64,000 nt of DNA from Clarkia xantiana subsp. parviflora (Eukaryota; Streptophyta; Magnoliopsida; Myrtales; Onagraceae): NCBI GenBank assembly GCA_036873135.1, contig JAPTYO010000012.1, forward strand, positions 11,478,090-11,542,089, read 5' to 3'. The translations under genes were made by a program, and so were the position numbers. Under the pieces are notes generated by a model that was not told the origin of the DNA, searched no databases, and worked only from the letters and a program-made list of their open reading frames with translations. Of the stretch, positions 1-9,400 are shown one piece after another. Within the stretch, counting starts at the first letter, position 1. Every line of letters starts with the position of its first letter.

Positions 1-1447
1 GATCAGAGCGGCCTCCTAAGAACTCTCCTTCCTTCCTCGGGGGGTATCGGGCGAGACCTTGCCGATCCATCACAGCTAGCACGGAGGTCATCGAGTTGTT
101 GATGGGAACACTACGACCTTCGCGGTTGTCCTTCTTCGGAGGACGCCTGTCCTCCCTTCTTTCGGGGCGACCACGGTTCCTACTCCCTTCCGACTTGTCG
201 CTCCCTTTGCGACCATCCGACAGCTTGGACGATGGCTTTCCTCTTCCCGATTTCGGAGGATCAAGCTCTCCGGCAGCAATCTTCGACTCCTGGACGTCGA
301 TTTCCTGTTTCACTCTCGCTTGCAGGGCCTCCATGCTCCATACAGCCTTCGCGGCTACACTGTGCATCAGATCGGACCCATATGGAGCGGATAGGTTCCG
401 AAGGAAAGTGCGGATGGTCTCTCCCTCCGATATCTCTTCATCGATTTCCGCGGCACTGGCAGTGAATCGTTGGTAGTAATATGCCAACGATTCATCGGGT
501 CTCTGCACCACCTGGGTCAGGGACCTGACACTCTTCAGAAGACGCCTCCGACCTTGATACTGCTTGATGAAGCGATCGTGCATATCAGCCCAGCACGTGA
601 TACTTCCTGGCGGTAGGCTGAAAAACCAAGTCATGGCCCTTTCTCCCAGGGTGATCGGGAACAGCGAACACACGAGGTCATCGTTCGAGGTTCTTCCCAT
701 GCAAGCCTGGACATGTCTTTGAACATGGCGGACCGGGTCTCCTTCACCATCGTACTCCTTGATGGTCGGGATGCCTAGCCCTGGCGGGGCGACAGTATCC
801 AACAGCCGCGGAATGAAAGGATGGCTGGATCGATCCCTCAACTCCGATGTCATCTGCTTCTGGTCACCCATGAAGATGCTGACAATCTTCACCACCTGAT
901 CAGGGGTGATGGGGCCATTCAGGGGAATGGTCATGTTTTGCACTGGTCCCGGGCCGTCGACCACGAACTTCTCCAAGTGCGCGGGTTCCTTACCCCTATT
1001 CCTGGGCTGAACCTCCTGAACCTCCTGTTCTTCTGGAACCACCCTCGAAGGGGGTGGGGGCAGCTCTTCTCGCGGAGGCAATTCCTCCGCCCTCCTGGCG
1101 GCCTCTCTCTTGTCCAGCAGAGCCTCCATGGTTGCCAAAAACATAGGCATAACATCTGCTACCGCCTTGGCTAACTCCGAGTTTGAAGAAGAGCCTGCTT
1201 CCCTTCGCGGGACCTCCTCTCTGTGCCCCACCGGGTTTGGGGGAGCATCCGCCTCCATTCGCGGGATATCTTGCCTGTTCAGTGTTGCGTCTCGGACTGA
1301 GACCTCCTCATCACCATGCCCCCCTGTCTGAGAAACAGCAGGGTACTCGCCTTGTTCGGCAACATGTTCCGGCAACGGGGAATTCACGGTTCCAGCGGGG
1401 CGAGAGCTGCCGGCTTGAACTTGTTTCTTCTTGCCACCACCGGCCAT
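1..1447 (-). CDS. Gag of element B (C-terminal part beyond window edge)
   Basis: The frame is open from the ATG at 1447 down to base 1 with no stop (482 codons). Gag is the structural protein that packages element RNA into cytoplasmic particles. The reading matches the gags of C and D: N-terminus MAGGGKKK, then an acidic and proline-rich stretch, the conserved FVVDGPGPVQ segment (about 936-970), the central retrotransposon gag domain with DPVRHVQ and TWFFSLPPG (about 600-760), and RPDESLAYYYQRF followed by a basic linker rich in R, D and K. The start was chosen because it aligns with MAAGK in C and MAGN in D and lies just after the PBS. Element A sits 15 bases upstream of this ATG, so A has cut the gag off from its own LTR promoter. 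Coding looks intact inside the window; what follows cannot be seen. Confidence 0.85.
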   Translation of the reverse strand, partial: MAGGGKKKQVQAGSSRPAGTVNSPLPEHVAEQGEYPAVSQTGGHGDEEVSVRDATLNRQDIPRMEADAPPNPVGHREEVPRREAGSSSNSELAKAVADVMPMFLATMEALLDKREAARRAEELPPREELPPPPSRVVPEEQEVQEVQPRNRGKEPAHLEKFVVDGPGPVQNMTIPLNGPITPDQVVKIVSIFMGDQKQMTSELRDRSSHPFIPRLLDTVAPPGLGIPTIKEYDGEGDPVRHVQRHVQACMGRTSNDDLVCSLFPITLGERAMTWFFSLPPGSITCWADMHDRFIKQYQGRRRLLKSVRSLTQVVQRPDESLAYYYQRFTASAAEIDEEISEGETIRTFLRNLSAPYGSDLMHSVAAKAVWSMEALQARVKQEIDVQESKIAAGELDPPKSGRGKPSSKLSDGRKGSDKSEGSRNRGRPERREDRRPPKKDNREGRSVPINNSMTSVLAVMDRQGLARYPPRKEGEFLGGRSD

Positions 1448-1462
1448 TGATCTGGTAGAAAC

Positions 1463-2338
1463 TGTTAAGTTATGAGATCTAGGTCAACGGGGTGTCGGCT
1501 TTGATCTCACTCCTTATAGGGGGATGTGTGTGATCCGGTCTTCTCGAGTCGCCTTGCCTTTGCTTATGTCCTTCTTCCCTTTCTTCTTCCCTTAGTTCCT
1601 TCTCTTCTTCTCTCCCTTTGCCCTGCAAAAGGGGCAGTACCAGACACGGAGGGGGGGGGGGGGGTGGTGCCTGGTGAACCCTCTCCGATGCCTAAGTCAG
1701 AACTATATTTCTAGAGAGATAAAGCTAGAGAGATGTCAGAGCTAAAATGTCCAAATGGCCAAGATGCTCAAATGAGTTGTGAAGGTGGAGTATTTATAGG
1801 CAACGGTGTCATTAAGGTTGCTTAATGACATCGTTAGCCTTTAAACACAATTAATTAACCTTTAAGCACATAATTAAGACCTTAGGATTCGGAGGAGGTA
1901 GGCGGAATGGACCGAGCGTGGGAGTCCGAAGGTGGTGTCGGGGCCTTTGGGGGGGAGGAATCCGACCCCCAAGGGTAGGGGTTGGGTGAGGGCACCCAAC
2001 CCCTCCTAGGGAGGGTGGGGTTGGCCAACCCCATCCCTCCTAGGAGGGATCGGGTTGGCTGACCCGATCTCTCCTAGGAGAGATCGGGTTGGCCGACCCG
2101 ATCTCTCCTAGGAGAGATCGGGTTGGCCAACCCGATCTCCCCTAGGGGAGGTCGGGTGTGGCCACCCAACCTCACCTAGGTGAGTTCGCCTCTGTCGGAC
2201 GGGCGCTTCGGCCCCGTCCGAGCCGTCGATGTTCTCGCGAAGTGTCCGGGTTGAAGTTTCGATTTGCAATTATAAATGGGACGATAAAAATACAACGGTC
2301 CGGAAGTCAACGGGTTCAAATTGGGCGTATATCCATCA
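1463..2338 (-). repeat. 3' LTR of element A
   Basis: 876 bp, TGTTAAG...CCATCA on the plus strand. It contains a run of 14 G at about 1651-1664, a minus-strand TATA box (CTATAAATAC, about 1790-1799) and a palindromic array at about 1976-2170. It is the same length as the 5' LTR. Confidence 0.95.
1976..2170. repeat. Tandem self-complementary units inside LTR A
   Basis: About four to five units of roughly 37 bp, each made of a CTCCTAGGAG-type palindrome joined to GGGTTGGCCAACCC-type palindromes. The matching array in the other LTR is at about 10974-11167. Each unit and the whole array can fold into hairpins. It lies upstream of the minus-strand TATA box of the LTR, in the U3 position. Confidence 0.8.
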
Positions 2339-2358
2339 CATGCCCCCGAGTCAACCAA
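2339..2358 (-). promoter_or_regulatory. Polypurine tract of element A
   Basis: On the minus strand GACTCGGGGGCA lies directly before the 3' LTR, in the usual place for the plus-strand DNA primer. Element C has the comparable TTGGGGGCAAA and the LTR fragment at 17000 has CTCGGGGGAAAA. Confidence 0.75.
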
Positions 2359-2879
2359 TGGCTTAACCCTTGATTGACTCTATTTCAGGATGGTATGATA
2401 CGCGCAATTTGAAACCGGGGTTTTACCTTCTTTGTCTGAATGCTTGCTTACCCTTAGATGCGTGCCTCTGACCCTGCCCCCCTGTCTAATGAGATAGAGG
2501 AATTGTAAACGTCAGAGTAGCACGGACGTGTGCCTAGGCACGCGTCCGTCTGAGGTGGGAGTAATAAACTTATCTCTGCTACAGGTGTATACTCAAAAAA
2601 TACACACTTGCGCAGGGGCGCGATACGAATGTAACTAAGTAACTTACGCTTCCAATTCATGCCGGGATTTCGTCTAAGTGAGGAAAAAATTAATTTTGGC
2701 CAAAAATTTTCCTAAGTATGGAATATTAGGAAATAAACCTCATGGGATGTTAACTATGGTGAGTGTGAGTTTAACCATGGTTGATGGGAACTAGTTTTGA
2801 ATCTTGTCCCTTGAAATTTTCCTCTTTAAAATTCAACGGTGTTGATTTGGCAATTTTGGAAAACCCTAAACCTTTGTGT

Positions 2880-2887
2880 TATAAAAG
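2880..2887 (+). promoter_or_regulatory. TATA box of the antisense gene in element A
   Basis: TATAAAAG at 2880-2887 on the plus strand, about 100 bp before a candidate 5'UTR splice donor (GAG|GTATGT at 2985) and about 1 kb before the predicted ATG. It points opposite to the element's own transcription. Confidence 0.5.
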
Positions 2888-3179
2888 GGGAAGTGATTAC
2901 CTCATTCTCGTTGTCCTTTTCTCTTCTTTTTGACGGTGGGATTTCTGGTTGGGCTTACTTTCCCGGGGCACACGTCGCATTGAGGTATGTGTTTTTCTTC
3001 TTGTATAAGCATTGTTCTTGTGGAATTCGATCTTGCTTTTCTTTCAGTTGTTTCCTTACTTGTCTCGTTTTGATTTACGTGTCTTCATGATAATATAGTC
3101 CTGCTTGATTTGTCCTTCCTCCATCTTCTTGTTTTCATATTTCCGTTTACTGGCGCGTGGGGTTTTCTACATCGGGATT

Positions 3180-3770
3180 ACGGCTATCTCTGTTTGCCCC
3201 CGGTCTCTGTCTGTTAGGCTGTGGGGTTTCTCTATGCTGGGGGTTATGACTATCTCCCCCTGCCCCTCTGCCTTTGTCTGTTGGTCTGAGGGGTCTCTCC
3301 ATGCTGGGGGTTATCACTATCTCCCCCTGCCCCCCTGCCTCTATCTGTTGGTCTGGGGGGTCTCTCCGTGCTGGGGGTTATAACTATCTCCCCCTGCCCC
3401 CCTGCCTCTATCTGTTGGTCTGGGGGGTCTCTCCGTGCTGGGGGTTATCACTATCTCCCCCTGCCCCCCTGCCTCTATCTGTTGGTCTGGGGGGTCTCTC
3501 CGTGCTGGGGGTTATCACTATCTCCCCCTGCCCCCTGCCTCTATCTGTTGGTCTGGGGGGTCTCTCCGTGCTGGGGGTTATCACTATCTCCCCCTGCCCC
3601 CTGCCTCTATCTGTTGGTCTGGGGGGTCTCTCCGTGCTGGGGGTTATCACTATCTCCCCCTGCCCCCCTGCCTCTATCTGTTGGTCTGGGGGGTCTCTCC
3701 GTGCTGGGGGTTATCACTATCTCCCCCTGCCCCCCTGCCTCTATCTGTTGGTCTGAGGGGTCTCTTTATA
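3180..3770. repeat. 66/67-bp tandem array in the predicted 5'UTR intron
   Basis: About eight to nine copies of a 66- or 67-bp unit. The word GTGCTGGGGGTTAT recurs at 3368, 3435, 3502, 3568, 3634 and 3701. The central copies are almost identical. The unit has C-rich (TCCCCCTGCCCCC) and G-rich (CTGGGGGG) blocks that could pair. Long open frames through it in several phases come from the repetition and are not genes. In the antisense gene model the array is wholly inside intron 1 (2985-3889). Confidence 0.9.
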
Positions 3771-3905
3771 TCCTCTTTCTATTTTTGCCTCTTGATTCTG
3801 CGTTTGTTGTTCTAGGAGAGTGGGTTTCTCTTATCTCTACTATCCCTTTTGTTCTTCTTGGATTGAGCTTGAGTTTTTTCGATCGACAGATTTCTCCATT
3901 GATTG

Positions 3906-4973
3906 ATGAGGACTAAAAGGCCAGTACGGGTGGGGGTGGTCAGCTCCGGGACCGGACCTTCGATTGCAAAAAGATCAGTTTTTTATGGTGCGGGGAGGTG
4001 TCCTTTAATTGGAGGTAAGGGTGGTGGTGATGTTAGGGTATCATCTTCTTTCTATATTGATGCCCCCCAATCGAGGGTCCGGGAGCCATCTTTTCCTTCA
4101 CCTTTGTTTGGTAAGTCCTTGAATGTCTGAGATTCCTTAGTATATGTTGGTGTTTACTCTATGCCTTGTTGTAGGTAGACTTCGTCTTCCGCGTTTGAGT
4201 CGGAAGGAGTTGTCTCGTCCTCCTGTTGATGGGATTGTTGGATCTGAATGGGCGCCTTATTATGGGCGTGGGGCTCGTTTTGACAATCAATCTTCTTTGC
4301 AAACTCCTGAGGTTGGAGTTCGTGTACTGCAGTCTGCTGTTCCTCCTATTGATCGTTTGTCCCCTTCTAAAGGGCTGGAGGCTACCTATGGGTTTGCCCA
4401 TGATGTGTTGGCTCGCTATGCCTCTGTAACTTTCCTTATCCGCGCCATCTTCTAAGATATCTTTCTTTTGTGTGTTATCTGTCTTATCCTTTGCTTTTGT
4501 CGCAGGGTATTGCCGACCTTGTTAATTTGTCTACCCTTGTAGTTGATCTTGCTGAGGATAAAAAGATGCATGAGGACACTTGTGTCTCTCTTAACTTCCA
4601 ACTTGTCAGTTGTTTGGAGCATAGCCGTATCACTGATTTGCAGTGTCGAGATTTGGAGAGTCGTATTGCTCTTCTCAATGAAGAGGTTGAGGCGTTGAAA
4701 CGAAGGTCTTATCGTGATGAGGTACTCCGGGCTGCTGAGTTAGTCTCTCTGGAGGAAATGTTTCATATGGAGGCGAAGGAGTGTGCCATTGCTGAGTATA
4801 AGGCCTCTTCCGCTTATCAGGCTGCTATGGATGTTCGCTGCTCTGTGGCGAAACGTATTTCCTTGAAGAAGATTCTTGAGCGTATTCATATGATTGCTCC
4901 TGACTTTCCTTTCTCTCGACTTGGTGATTTGTCAGACTTTGCTACTAAGTATATTGCGAAGATAAGGGAATAG
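3906..4973 (+). CDS. Spliced antisense gene of element A (predicted 307-aa coiled-coil protein)
   Basis: The gene runs opposite to pol, between pol and the 3' LTR. Three coding exons join in one frame: 3906-4110 (donor G|GTAAGT), 4175-4425 (acceptor TTGTAG|G, donor T|GTAACT) and 4506-4973 (acceptor GTCGCAG|G). They total 924 nt with a single terminal stop. A 5'UTR intron (2985-3889, ending CGACAG) probably precedes the ATG. The N-terminal third is basic and Ser/Gly-rich (MRTKRPVRVG). The third exon has a heptad-like Leu/Glu pattern (about residues 160-240, e.g. LESRIALLNEEVEALKRR), so a coiled coil is likely. The tail contains EYKASSAYQ, which resembles C-terminal segments I recall from proteins of other plant Ty3 elements. 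Function unknown. That all introns keep frame argues for recent selection, or for an insertion too young to have decayed. Tat elements with antisense ORFs are known (maize Grande). Confidence 0.65.
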
Positions 4974-5339
4974 TACCCCTATATCTTGTGGTAGTCTCGT
5001 GTGTTTGTGAGTTGTGGTTGTCTTTAGAGTTTAGAACTCCGCCTTTCTTAGTATTGCCATCTTTGTCTGATGTGCTTGTCTCTACTCGTTGTATATACGG
5101 CCGTGTGCTTATATCCCTTCTCATGATGCCTCCTTATGCCTTGTGTATGGCTCTTTGGGTATTGAACCTTTCCCTTGGTATATTTCCTTTACTTATCCTT
5201 CTTTCGTGGTTTCCTTCATGTCATACCTGTCATTTCATAAAGAGATAACATTACTTGTTCTTCACATTACTTTACTTAGAAATTTCTTTCTCATGGTATC
5301 CTTCTAAGCATGGTATGATGATCTCTTCTGATACCCCTT
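4974..5339. other. Pyrimidine-rich spacer downstream of the antisense gene
   Basis: T- and C-rich DNA between the antisense stop and the repeat arrays, probably 3'UTR of the antisense transcript. I see no convincing coding potential or clear polyadenylation signal. Confidence 0.4.
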
Positions 5340-5389
5340 ACACGGTATACGTTGTACTGTTAGACCAAAGATACGCTCTTGGTGGGCGT

Positions 5390-5665
5390 CGAAATCTGTT
5401 CACGAGACAGGCTCTCGGACGGCACTTAACGTTTCGCAGGATAGGCTCCCGGAGGGCACAGGTTAGTCCACCGATACCTTCTTGACGGGTGTCAAACTGT
5501 TCACGAGACAGGCTCTCGGACGGCACTTAACGTTTCACAGGATAGGCTCCCGGAGGGCACAGGTTAGTCCACCGATACCTTCTTGACGGGTGTCAAACTG
5601 TTCACGAGACAGGCTCTCGGACGGCACTTAACGTTTCACAGGATAGGCTCCTGGAGGGCTCAGGT
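5390..5665. repeat. About 100-bp tandem repeat, three copies
   Basis: Three copies start with GTTCACGAGACAGGCTCTCG at about 5398, 5491 and 5598, each followed by ACGGCACTTAACGTTTC and a CAGGATAGGCTCC segment. The CGAGA...TCTCG core is a small inverted repeat. It sits next to the shorter array and shares its spacing logic. Confidence 0.8.
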
Positions 5666-6190
5666 TAGACCAAAGATACGCTCCTGGTGGGCGTCGAACT
5701 GGTAGTTTGAAATCTACCTCAAGATACGCTCTTGGGGGCGTCGAACTGGTAGTGTTTTTTCTACCTCAAGATACGCTCTTGGGGGCGTCGAATCTGGTAG
5801 GTTGCAAATCTACCTCAAGATACGCTCCTGGGGGCGTCGAATTCGTAGTTTTTGGAAACCACTCTCAAGATACGCTCTTGGTGCGTCGAAGTCGTAGTGT
5901 AATAACTACTCTCAAGATACGCTCTTGGGGGCGTCGAAGGTTGTAGTATGAACACTACTCTCAAGATACGCTCTTGGGGGCGTCGAAGTTCGTAGTTTTT
6001 GGAAACCACTCTCAAGATACGCTCTTGGTGCGTCGAAGGTCATAGTATAATAACTATTCTCAAGATACGCTCTTGGGGGCGTCGAAGGTCGTAGTATGAA
6101 CACTACTCTCAAGATACGCTCTTGGGGGCGTCGAAGTTCGTAGTACGAAGACTACTCTCAAGATACGCTCTTGGGGGCGTCGAAGGTTGT
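5665..6190. repeat. About 50-bp tandem repeat downstream of pol in element A
   Basis: About eleven copies of a 47-53-bp unit built on CTCAAGATACGCTCTTGGGG followed by GGCGTCGAA and a variable TAGTA stretch. CAAGA...TCTTG in each unit can form a hairpin. The array begins about 290 bp past the pol stop. Short frames through it reflect the repetition. Confidence 0.85.
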
Positions 6191-6480
6191 TGACTTGAAG
6201 TCATATCTGTGTAAGGATAACTTGGTGATTGTAACATCACATTCACTGGTAAATACTTTTGAATAACTACTACTCTCTTAGGAGCATTCATGTTTTTGTA
6301 CACTCGGGATGCCTTGGTGCACCAAGACATCCTTTGTAGGAAATCAAAGATAGTTGTAGAGTTGGAGTAACTTCGTGAGTTCTCCTTCTCAAATGTTGTT
6401 TTTGAAAAGCTTGTAAAGCTAAAACATGTAAAATGTGAAATATGAAGCTAAGGATATGGGCTTTTGCTTGTGTTTTCTTC

Positions 6481-9400
6481 CTATACGTAGTACTTCTTTA
6501 GGTGCTCTCCACTGAAGGTGTTTGTGGAGATATACCCCTCCCCATCTTCAAGGCGGTAAGCATTTATGTAGGGAACTGAGGCTATCTTGTATGGTCCCTC
6601 CCACTTCGGAGATAATTTTCTGACTTGGTCTAAGTGTGAGAACTCATTCCTTCTTAACACCAGCTCTCCTACATGGAACTGTCTCTCCTTGACTTGGCGG
6701 TTGTAGTATCTTGCTGAGACAAGGCGCATTCGTGTCTGTGCTTCTTCCGAATTCCACCTTTTATCCTCCACCATGTCTAAGTCTAAAAGCCTTGCTTTGT
6801 TGTTCTCATGCTCCTCAAAGTACTTGGTCCTCAGTGATTGTACAGCTATTTCTGCTGGTGCCACCGCTTCAGTTCCGTATACTAGGCCAAAAGGCGTTTC
6901 TCCTGTGGATATCTTTGGTGTTGTCCGTACTGCCCATAGAACATTTTCCAGCTCATCTACCCAACTTCCCTTGGTGGCGTGGAGTCGTTTCTTTAGGCCA
7001 TCTAGCACTATCTTGTTTGCTGATTCTACTTGTCCGTTTGTCTGAGGGTGTTTTACTGAGGCGAAGCGGTGGTCTATATTCAGTCTTTCACAGTACCACT
7101 GCAATTTCTTGCTCTTGAATTGTGGGCCATTGTCACTTATTATTGCTCTTGGTACCCCGTACCTTGAGACAATGTGAGATTGGATGAAATTGACAACTTG
7201 GTCGTTCGTTGTCTTCCCCATTGCCTTTGCTTCTATCCACTTGGAGAAGTAGTCTATTGCAACGATTATGCAAGTCTTCTGACCTTTTGTTTTCGGTAGG
7301 GGGCCTATCAAATCAATCCCCCATTGCGCGAAAGGCCAGGCTCCTGAGATGGAGTTTAGTTTTGCTGGTGGGGCTCTTATGTTTCTGGAGTACCTTTGGC
7401 AGTGATCACATTTTTGTACCAAGTCTGCTACTTCTTTGCTCATTGATGGCCAATAGTATCCTAGGTTATAAACCTTTCGGCTTATTGACCGTGCTCCTTC
7501 ATGGCACCCCGCATCTCCCTCATGGAGTTCTGCAAGCACTCTCTCTGTTTCTGGGTATGCTACGCATTTGAGGAAAGGCGTGGAGTATCCTTTCTTGTAG
7601 AGTTCATTGTCCATCACTGCGTAATTCCTAGCCATCCTTTCAATCTTAATTGCTTCCACCTTATCTTTTGGGAGCTTTCCTTCCATGATGTATTGTCGCA
7701 TTGGTGTCATCCAGACTTCTGCCTCATCTATTACTAGAACCTCCATTTGTTCTATCACTGATTGCATTCTTTGCTCTATGAAGTGAACCTCTTTGCCTGC
7801 TTCTGCCCCTAAGGCTAGCTTACTTAAGGCGTCTGCCTCCTGGTTTTGTTCTCTTGGGACCGACTCAATGTCGAAGCTTTGGAAGTTCCTTATTAGGTCC
7901 CTGGCCTGCTGCAAGTATTTCTGCATGTTTTCGGACTTTGCAGTGTAGATTCCTTTCACTTGATTGACAACTAGTTGAGAATCACACTTGACCCTTAAAT
8001 GCTTTGCCCCTACTCCTTTGGCTATTCTCAGGCCAGTTATTAGTGCTTCGTACTCAGCCTCATTGTTTGTTGCCTTAAAGGTGAGTGCCATGGCATAGCG
8101 CATAGGTGTATCGCTGCTTGGTGGGTATAGTAAGAGGCCTGCACCTGAACCTCCTCCGTTGGATGACCCATCGGTGTGCATCTCCCATAATTCTTCTGAT
8201 TGTGTCTCCTGACTACTACTTGCCTCGCATGTAGTTTTGACTTCTCTCAAGTCTTCGTCTGGATTAATTCCGGTGAATTCGGCGATAAAATCTGCTAGAG
8301 CCTGACCCTTTATGGCTGTTCTTGGGGCAAAATGAATGCGAAACTCACTTAGCTCAATTGCCCATTTTGTCAGTCTTCCCGATGTGTCTGGTCTTTGAAG
8401 GAGGTGTTTCAATGGCTGGTCTGTGAGGACTGTTACTTCGTGCCCATGAAAATACGGTCTCAACTTTCTTGCTGATATGATCAGTGCATAGAGGTACTTT
8501 TCTATTGGCAAGTAGTTGATCTCATACTTTGCCAATGTCTTGCTTACGAAGTATACTGGCAATTGTGCAGCGTTTTCTTCTTTAATTAGCACTGAGCTTA
8601 CTGCCACGTTGCTCACGGAGATGTAGAGGTAGAGGGGCTCCCCTGGTGTGGGCTTTGCTAAGGGCGGTAGTGTTTTTAGGTGTTGCTTGAGTTGCTGGAA
8701 GGCCTCCTCACATCTCGGTGTCCATTCAAATTTCTTGTTTGCCCTTAGTACCTCAAAGAAGGGTAATGCCTTGTCTCCTATTTTGGACAGGAATCTATTA
8801 AGGGCTGCCAGCCTCCCGTTCAGTCGTTGAACCTCTTTGTGCTTCGTAGGTGACTGCATTTCTTCAATTGCTTGAAGTTTTTCGGGGTTTACCTCTATGC
8901 CTCTCTGGCTTACCATGAAGCCTAAAAACTTTCCTGATTGCACCCCAAATGCGCATTTTTTCGGGTTTAGACGGACTTGGTATTGCCTCATCCTTTCAAA
9001 CGTTGAGTGAAGGTTTTCCACATGGTCCTTCTTCTCTTTAGATTTGACAATCATGTCGTCCACATACGCCTCCATTGTCTTCCCTATCATGTCTCCAAAG
9101 ATTTTGTTGACCATTCTTTGGTATGTTGCACCAGCATTTACGAGTCCGAAAGGCATCACTGTGTAATGGTATATCTCACTATTAGCATAGAATGTTGTGT
9201 GAGGGGCGTCCTCGGGATCCATTTTTATCTGGTTGTATCCTGAGTATGCATCCATGAAGCTCATTAGTTGGTGACCTGATGTTGCATCCACTAATTGATC
9301 TATTCTTGGTAGCGGATATGAGTCTTTTGGGCATGCCTTGTTTAGGTCCCGATAGTCAATACACATTCTCCAACTTCCTCCCGGCTTCTTTACCAGTACT

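Noticed and set aside
3105..3916. Long overlapping open frames on both strands rich in ISPCPPASICW-type repeats
   Set aside because: They are the 66/67-bp tandem array read in several phases. The unit is mostly not a multiple of three, and the array falls in a predicted intron.
5390..6190. CRISPR-like array of regularly spaced repeats
   Set aside because: The repeats are imperfect, the spacers are themselves similar, the DNA is inside a plant retrotransposon and no cas gene is present. It is a simple tandem array.
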